Part shown: in pieces, positions 59,252 through 64,000 of the stretch | How the letters are laid out: every line of letters starts with the position of its first letter | Position numbering within the stretch: the first letter of the stretch is position 1 | From: Actinocorallia sp039871655 | Lineage (GTDB): Bacteria; Actinomycetota; Actinomycetes; Streptosporangiales; Streptosporangiaceae | Length of the DNA: 64,000 bases | Reading direction: 5' to 3' | Assembly (NCBI RefSeq): GCF_039871655.1 | Contig: NZ_JBDPLZ010000001.1 | Coordinates: 682,001-746,000, forward strand | The notes under the pieces: model-generated | The model's input: the letters and a program-made list of their open reading frames with translations, nothing else | What the model was told of the DNA's origin: nothing | The model's database searches: none | Translations under genes and position numbers: made by a program

Positions 59252-59839
59252 ATGGAGAAAGCCCGGCACGGCCTCCCCGCTGTGACCCTGCTGTTCACAC
59301 TCGCGCTCTCCGGCTGCGCCTCGTCCTCCTCCAAGGACACCCCCTCCGAAGACGGCGCCTTCACCCCCGCCGGCACCCCGCCCGCCCCGAGGACCGACCC
59401 CGCCGCCGCGGCGTCCCTCCAACCGACCGTGTCCCGGGCCGACGCCGACAAGACCGTCCTGGAGCGGTACCGCGCATACCAGCGGGCATACGAGAAGGCC
59501 TACGCCACCGGCGATCCCGACCCCCTGGCCGAAGTCGCCACCGACCCGCTCCTCGGCATCATCACCAAGGACGTCGACGCGACGTTCAAGGACAGGAAGG
59601 GCGTCATCTGGCGCTTCCGCAACGTCCTCAACCCCAAGATCGGCTCCCGGTCCAAGGACCTCTCCTCCATCGTCGTGGTCGACTGCGTGCGCACCCTCGG
59701 CGCCTACAAGTTCTCCGCCAAGACCGGAAAACGCATCGGCGGCACCGACAAGAGCAGCACGTACACCTACCAAGCCCGTTTCCAGTACGACGGCACCACC
59801 TGGAAGGCCGCCGAAGCCCGAAAGGGAAAGCGATGCTGA
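59252..59839 (+). CDS. Lipoprotein (module 2)
   Basis: A 195-residue lipoprotein: AVTLLFTLALSGC lipobox (C22), a Ser/Asp/Pro linker, then a domain KTVLERYRAYQRAYEKAYAT, VIWRFRNVLNPKIGSRSKDL and a C-terminus FQYDGTTWKAAEARKGKRC. It is a paralogue in arrangement of the lipoprotein at 55021 and overlaps the next gene by 7 bases (ATG inside the last codons), exactly as module 1 does. Confidence 0.8.
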   Translation: MEKARHGLPAVTLLFTLALSGCASSSSKDTPSEDGAFTPAGTPPAPRTDPAAAASLQPTVSRADADKTVLERYRAYQRAYEKAYATGDPDPLAEVATDPLLGIITKDVDATFKDRKGVIWRFRNVLNPKIGSRSKDLSSIVVVDCVRTLGAYKFSAKTGKRIGGTDKSSTYTYQARFQYDGTTWKAAEARKGKRC

Positions 59840-60636
59840 CCCCCCTCAGAACAACCCCCTCCCGCTTCGCCCTCCTGGCCCTGACCCTGGCCGCGTCCCT
59901 CTTCGCTTTCCCTGTTCCCGCCCACGCTGGCCCCTGTGAAGCGAACGGCGGTCTTGGTTGCGCCGCTGAAGGAGAAAATCCCGGAGCTCCAGGAAACCCT
60001 GGTAACGGTAACGGTAACGGTAACGGAGACGACGGCGGAGGCAACGGGGGAAACAACGACCCCGGTGATGGCCTGAACACTACGGACGACGGGCTGATCA
60101 CCGGAAACAACGGGGAAGTCGAGGAAGCAGCGGTACCCGATACCGAAGACACAATCGCAAAAGCGTTCAATAAGATCGAGTTTCCCGTCCCCACCATCGA
60201 GAGCGCACCGGACCCCAAGACCTTCGTCAGAGTGAAGACGTCTTTCTGGATTCCCGCCGATCAAGCTGAAGACCTTACGGTTCAAGCAGCAGTCGGCGCA
60301 GCCGAAGGGGTTCAACCGCAGACCATTACGGCCACAGCCGAACTGAAGTATGTTCTCTGGGACCTCGTCGAAGACGAGTTGATCTGCGAAGGCCCGGGCC
60401 GACCCAACGGAGAGGGCCCGGGAGAAGAGTGTGACTACTACTTCAAAACCTCCTCGGCCTACCATGGCATGGAGGCATTCGAAATAACGGCCACTCCCTA
60501 CTGGAACATCACATGGACCTGTGCAGGCACTTGCCCTGATGGCGTCGCGGGTGTCGTCGACGCGGAATATGCGTCACCAGCCGGAGAAATCGAACTTGTA
60601 GTCGACGAAATTCAGACAGAAGCGAACGACAACTAA
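59833..60636 (+). CDS. Secreted protein with Gly-Asn tract (module 2)
   Basis: A 267-residue protein with a classic signal peptide ending FPVPAHA-GPC, a low-complexity PGNGNGNGNGDDGGGNGG linker coded by GGTAAC repeats, and a C-terminal domain (about 115-262) with paired cysteines (CEGPGRPN..EECDYYF, WTCAGTCPD). The C-terminal domain is homologous to that of the protein at 55539. GC falls from here through the kinase gene (about 52-60%). Function unknown; located outside the membrane. Confidence 0.78.
   Translation: MLTPLRTTPSRFALLALTLAASLFAFPVPAHAGPCEANGGLGCAAEGENPGAPGNPGNGNGNGNGDDGGGNGGNNDPGDGLNTTDDGLITGNNGEVEEAAVPDTEDTIAKAFNKIEFPVPTIESAPDPKTFVRVKTSFWIPADQAEDLTVQAAVGAAEGVQPQTITATAELKYVLWDLVEDELICEGPGRPNGEGPGEECDYYFKTSSAYHGMEAFEITATPYWNITWTCAGTCPDGVAGVVDAEYASPAGEIELVVDEIQTEANDN
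60001..60024 (+). repeat. GGTAAC hexanucleotide repeat (x4)
   Basis: Four perfect GGTAAC units encode GNGNGNGN in the linker of the secreted protein; length variation by slippage is possible. Confidence 0.8.
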
Positions 60637-60651
60637 AACGAAAGGGCGGCT

Positions 60652-61383
60652 TTGTCTAAAACCAGCTCACACAGCACCCTCGCCGGCATGATCTGCCTGG
60701 CCATGGTTCTGGCTGGATGCAGCGAAGACGGAGCCAGACCCTCACCGACGGCCGCAGCCACCACCCCTACACCCACTCCCGTTCCCACTTACACGGTCGA
60801 ACAGGCAGAGGGAGCTCTAATCGATATGAAAGATCTGGGGAGCAATTGGGCCAAAAGCGACCTCCCCATTACTTCCTTCAAGGAAGGAAAGCTACGCGGC
60901 TGTTCCAATTCAAAGATCAGCCTCCCCGGGAATCCGAAGACGTCGACTGAAATTTTCGGCGAGCCCAAGTACAGGACAAGAGGGGCCAATTACAGTCATT
61001 TTATTGCCGTCTACCCGGACGCTACTCAAGCAACACGGGCAATGGACATTGCGCGCAGTTCACTCGCCAAATGTCCGGCTAGCAAGAAAATCCCACTCGA
61101 ACGCCTTCCGAAGAAGAAGTTCACCTACCAGCACGATGACGCTTGGAAACTCACCGAGGACGAGATCGCTGGATGGCGTCACCTCCGTGGATTTGAGAAG
61201 TCCGTGTACCCGCCTGCCATCAGCAACATCAACGTCTTTTACTTCTCAATCGACTACGCGCAGCGCGGAAACCTGATCTTCAGCTCGATCTACTGGAAGC
61301 GTGTGACCCCCAAGGATTCGGGAGAACCAATAGCGGAGAAGGCCACAGAACTACTGATGGATCAGTTGAAGCGATTCGGGTGA
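60652..61383 (+). CDS. Lipoprotein with PknH-like sensor domain
   Basis: A 243-residue lipoprotein from TTG 60652 (AAAGGGCGGC upstream). Signal GMICLAMVLAGC with lipobox LAGC, a Pro/Thr linker, then VEQAEGALIDMKDLGSNWAK and a domain resembling the extracellular PknH/LppH-like sensor domain (SNYSHFIAVYPDATQATRAM-type region with cysteines). The TGA overlaps the start of the kinase gene (GTGA), so lipoprotein and kinase may form a sensing unit. Confidence 0.7.
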   Translation: MSKTSSHSTLAGMICLAMVLAGCSEDGARPSPTAAATTPTPTPVPTYTVEQAEGALIDMKDLGSNWAKSDLPITSFKEGKLRGCSNSKISLPGNPKTSTEIFGEPKYRTRGANYSHFIAVYPDATQATRAMDIARSSLAKCPASKKIPLERLPKKKFTYQHDDAWKLTEDEIAGWRHLRGFEKSVYPPAISNINVFYFSIDYAQRGNLIFSSIYWKRVTPKDSGEPIAEKATELLMDQLKRFG

Positions 61384-63068
61384 GCACTGCCGAATCACTG
61401 TCCCGGTACGTCGAGTTGCAAGAACTGGGACAAGGCGCGCAAGGACGAGTGGTCCTGGCCCGGTACACCGAGTCATCGGAACTGGTGGCCATCAAGTTCC
61501 TGGCTCCGAACCTGTTGCGCGATGAGCGGCAGGTGAACGGGTTTCGCCGAGAGGCCGAGCTTCTGGCGAAAGTACGTCATCCGCATGTGGCGCAGGTTCG
61601 GGAATACCTGCAAACCGGTGCCCAAGCCGCGATCGTGATGGAGGCGATCAACGGAGTCTCTCTGCAGCAGGTACTCAAGCAGCATGGACGGCTGACGATC
61701 GAAGCTTCGCTGGCCGTGCTGAAGGGATCTCTGCTAGGACTCGACGCAGCTCATCAGATGGGCATCGTTCACCGGGATTACAAACCCGCCAACGTGATGG
61801 TTCAGGAAGATGGGCAGAGCAAGCTCATCGACTTCGGAGTCGCCACCTTGGCAGGCGAACGCTCGATGAGCGGAACCCCCGCTTACATGGCTCCTGAGCA
61901 GTGGAGAAGGGAGGAGGCGACACCCGCCACCGATGTATACGCCGCCACCTGTGTGTTCTACGAGTGCGTAACGGGACACTCGCCGTTTCGATCAGGCAAC
62001 TTGACGGAGATGGCGGCCTGCCACCTACAAAAGCCTGCGCCTTTGCAGGAGCTTCCAGAAGAGCTACGCGATCTGGTCGCCGCCGGTATGGCCAAGGACC
62101 CGATGGACCGGCCATCGCGAGCCCTGGTTTTCGTTGGGCAGTTGGAAAGAGTCGCGGCCGACATCTATGGATCGGATTGGGAGCCGCGGGGACTTGCCGC
62201 GCTGGCTTCTGGAGCCGTCTCGCTCGCTGCGCTGTTCCCTCTGTCGTTGCTCGCCTTCGGCTCCGGAAGCGCCCAGGCGGGAACAAGTACCGCCTCCACC
62301 GTGCTGAGTGGAGGCACAGGAAAAACCGGCTGGCTTACGAAGATCGGTGGTGGAAAAACCGCTGCTGTCGGAGCAGGCGCTCTTGCCACCGGAACCGCTT
62401 GCTGGCTGATGCTGAGCGGTCCTGACGTTGGAGGAGCTTCAACAGCCTCCTACGAACAGTGGTTCCACAACGCTTCCCTTGTCACGGGCAATCCGAGTAT
62501 CCCGGTAGGGAGCAAAGCCGGTCCTGGCACACGTTACCGATTGTCGGTCACTCCGGCGAGAGTCACCCACGGGACCCGGGTCACCCTGCGCGTCTACTTC
62601 GAGGCTCGAGCGACGTGGGGTCTGGAATACTTGTCGGAGAACATTTACCGATGCCACGACCCCAATAGCAACGGCCCCGGCACCTATCATCGGCCGTACA
62701 CCGTAGGGATGGGCGGAATTTTCACAGGCGAGGAGTTCAAGAACGCCGATACGGAAGTCTGGTTGTACCCCGGTGGACGATCAGACCGCTTTCCCTCGGG
62801 CGACTCCACTTTGAAGATTCCCGCGAAGCTCACCTCGGACAAGAAGGATCAGCTGTACCGATATTCTGAATGCGCCTGGATTTTCCCTGTTGAGGGGAGC
62901 TTCACCTTCCACGTTCCTCATGGCATTGAGCCAGGTGTGTATCTTCTGTCCGCCTACAGCCCGCCCGGTCGAATCGACTCGGCCAAGCTCGGCTCCACTC
63001 CGATCCCCCTGGAAACAGCTGGCCTACGCACCGAAGGCCGACTTCCAAAGCTCACCGTGCTGGGCTGA
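61380..63068 (+). CDS. Membrane Ser/Thr protein kinase (PknB-type)
   Basis: A 562-residue kinase. GQGAQGRVVLARY is the P-loop, K39 in VAIKF, HRDYKPANV (D133) the catalytic loop (Tyr for the common Leu) and DFG 151-153; APEQW follows. Hydrophobic segments at about 270-292 and 327-346, then an extracellular domain (350-562) with cysteines and no PASTA repeats. GTG 61380 overlaps the lipoprotein stop. It probably senses an outside signal together with that lipoprotein. Confidence 0.9.
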   Translation: MSTAESLSRYVELQELGQGAQGRVVLARYTESSELVAIKFLAPNLLRDERQVNGFRREAELLAKVRHPHVAQVREYLQTGAQAAIVMEAINGVSLQQVLKQHGRLTIEASLAVLKGSLLGLDAAHQMGIVHRDYKPANVMVQEDGQSKLIDFGVATLAGERSMSGTPAYMAPEQWRREEATPATDVYAATCVFYECVTGHSPFRSGNLTEMAACHLQKPAPLQELPEELRDLVAAGMAKDPMDRPSRALVFVGQLERVAADIYGSDWEPRGLAALASGAVSLAALFPLSLLAFGSGSAQAGTSTASTVLSGGTGKTGWLTKIGGGKTAAVGAGALATGTACWLMLSGPDVGGASTASYEQWFHNASLVTGNPSIPVGSKAGPGTRYRLSVTPARVTHGTRVTLRVYFEARATWGLEYLSENIYRCHDPNSNGPGTYHRPYTVGMGGIFTGEEFKNADTEVWLYPGGRSDRFPSGDSTLKIPAKLTSDKKDQLYRYSECAWIFPVEGSFTFHVPHGIEPGVYLLSAYSPPGRIDSAKLGSTPIPLETAGLRTEGRLPKLTVLG

Positions 63069-63226
63069 CCCGGTCCTGCCTGTCGCCGCCAAGCGCCGTC
63101 CTTCATCTGGGCGTCCCGCTCAAGGCTGTTGGAATCCGTGGTCCTGGTGAGGTCGGCTGCTTGGCCCGTCCCGTGGGGTCGTTTCTGCGCTGCGGGGCCG
63201 CGTGGTGTCCGGGGTGTGTGGAGGGG

Positions 63227-64000
63227 TCACTCCGGGTTGGGGGGTGCGCCGGTGAGGAGGCGGCCGGCCCAGGCTTTTCCGGGGTCTATGTCCAGGAGGA
63301 GGGCTCGGACCATGAGGGTGAGGGGGACGGCGAGGATGGCGCCCAGGGGGCCCAGGACGGACGTCCAGACGATCAGCGACAACATCGTGAGGGTGACGGA
63401 GAGGCCTACGGCGCCGCCCAGGAACTTGGGGAGGAGGAGGGACTGGGTGACGAAGTTGATGACGAGGTAGGCGACGACGACGGCGATGGCCTTGGCGGGG
63501 CCCGCTATGAGGAGGGTGAGGAGGGCGGGAGGGATGAGGGCCAGGAGGAAGCCGATGGTGGGGATGTAGTTGGCGATGAAGGCCAGGAGGCCCCACAGGA
63601 GCGGCAGGGGCACGTCCAGGATGTAGAGGACTATGACGTCCAGGGCGGCCATGAGGAAGCCGAAGATGGTGCTGACCTTCAGGTAGCTGTAGGTGTCGCG
63701 GACGATGCTGCGCATCGCGCGGACCAGGTCGGGCTTGTCGGATTCCAGGACGGTCAGCTGGTGGCCCAGGGCCGTGGCGTCCAGGCACATCGCCACCAGG
63801 AGGGTGACCAGCAAGACCCCGGTGGAGGAGACGCTCATCACGCCGTTCAGGAAGGTCTGCAGGACGGGGACCAGGTTGGCCGGGTTGAGCTCGCCGATCT
63901 GCCGGGTCAGGTGGCTGGTGTCCACGCCGATGCGGGCCAGCAGAGCGGTCACGTCGTTGCCGATGTTGACGACCTGGGTGGAGTACCGCGGCAGCAGGGA
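63227..64000 (-). CDS. AI-2E family transporter (partial; 5' end beyond the window)
   Basis: C-terminal 257 residues of an AI-2E/PerM-family membrane protein: several hydrophobic helices, IANYIPTIGFLLALIPPALL (the family's P-x-I-G-x region) and VLGPLGAILAVPLTLMVRALL. The start is off the right edge. Between the kinase stop (63068) and this stop there is no supported gene. Confidence 0.88.
   Translation of the reverse strand, partial: SLLPRYSTQVVNIGNDVTALLARIGVDTSHLTRQIGELNPANLVPVLQTFLNGVMSVSSTGVLLVTLLVAMCLDATALGHQLTVLESDKPDLVRAMRSIVRDTYSYLKVSTIFGFLMAALDVIVLYILDVPLPLLWGLLAFIANYIPTIGFLLALIPPALLTLLIAGPAKAIAVVVAYLVINFVTQSLLLPKFLGGAVGLSVTLTMLSLIVWTSVLGPLGAILAVPLTLMVRALLLDIDPGKAWAGRLLTGAPPNPE

Noticed and set aside
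1..64000. CRISPR arrays, tRNA/rRNA genes, IS elements, integrase and att sites
   Set aside because: I looked for regular repeats, tRNA arms, transposase motifs and terminal inverted repeats and found none that hold up; a tRNAscan and IS search would settle it.

Overview
High-GC (about 70%) actinobacterial chromosome segment. Evidence: GC-rich third codon positions; GTG/TTG starts; DUF397/XRE-DUF5753 pairs; an F420-type (Ddn-like) oxidoreductase; a mycofactocin-type SDR; an FdxA ferredoxin beside an actinobacterial succinyl-DAP aminotransferase; many TetR, MFS and ABC drug-export cassettes. The gene set would suit a Streptosporangiales-type organism (Actinomadura/Nonomuraea-like); this is inference. 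No rRNA, tRNA or CRISPR was recognised. About 60 genes can be supported, with broken copies and repeats in the 24-42 kb interval.

Layout. 0-8.2 kb: ABC exporter diverging from a NarL-type two-component pair, MFS exporter facing an AraC regulator, and a nucleoside hydrolase/membrane protein operon. 8.4-13.7 kb: a TetR-controlled catabolic operon (SDR, aldehyde dehydrogenase fused to an APH-type kinase, CrtC/AttH-like protein). 13.7-21.5 kb: TetR-ABC exporter, DHA2 exporter and a copper P1B-ATPase with an N-terminal cupredoxin domain. 22.5-24 kb: AbiE toxin-antitoxin pair. 24-28.5 kb: ECF42-type sigma factor with its DGPF (YCII) partner, divergent MFS exporter, F420 oxidoreductase. 29.4-36 kb: complete Wadjet type I anti-plasmid operon jetABCD. 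36-42.5 kb: mosaic zone with a DUF3800 gene between 166-bp direct repeats, an SDR, XRE/DUF397, a three-gene unit of unknown function followed by a decayed duplicate, and a HigBA-like module inside that duplicate.

42.5-58 kb is ordinary chromosome: acyl-CoA dehydrogenase; an eight-gene minus-strand run (two DUF2617 proteins, HtrA-like protease, YbjN-like protein, membrane spermidine-synthase homologue, DUF350, DUF4247); dapC, fdxA, enoyl-CoA hydratase, methyltransferase, a CysS-like remnant protein, an M48-like protein, two STAS proteins and a 2-hydroxyacid dehydrogenase. 55-56.2 kb and 59.2-60.6 kb carry paralogous lipoprotein/secreted-protein pairs; the second leads into a PknH-like lipoprotein and a membrane Ser/Thr kinase. 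The window ends inside an AI-2E family transporter.

The main biological theme is a defence and toxin-antitoxin zone from 22.5 to 42.3 kb: AbiE, Wadjet, DUF3800 and HigBA, with local duplications and decay between them. The strongest candidates for something undescribed are the duplicated 39.5-41.3 kb three-gene unit, the ALDH-kinase fusion operon, the DUF2617/DUF4247/DUF350/SpeE-like run, and the duplicated lipoprotein/secreted-protein module linked to a Ser/Thr kinase.
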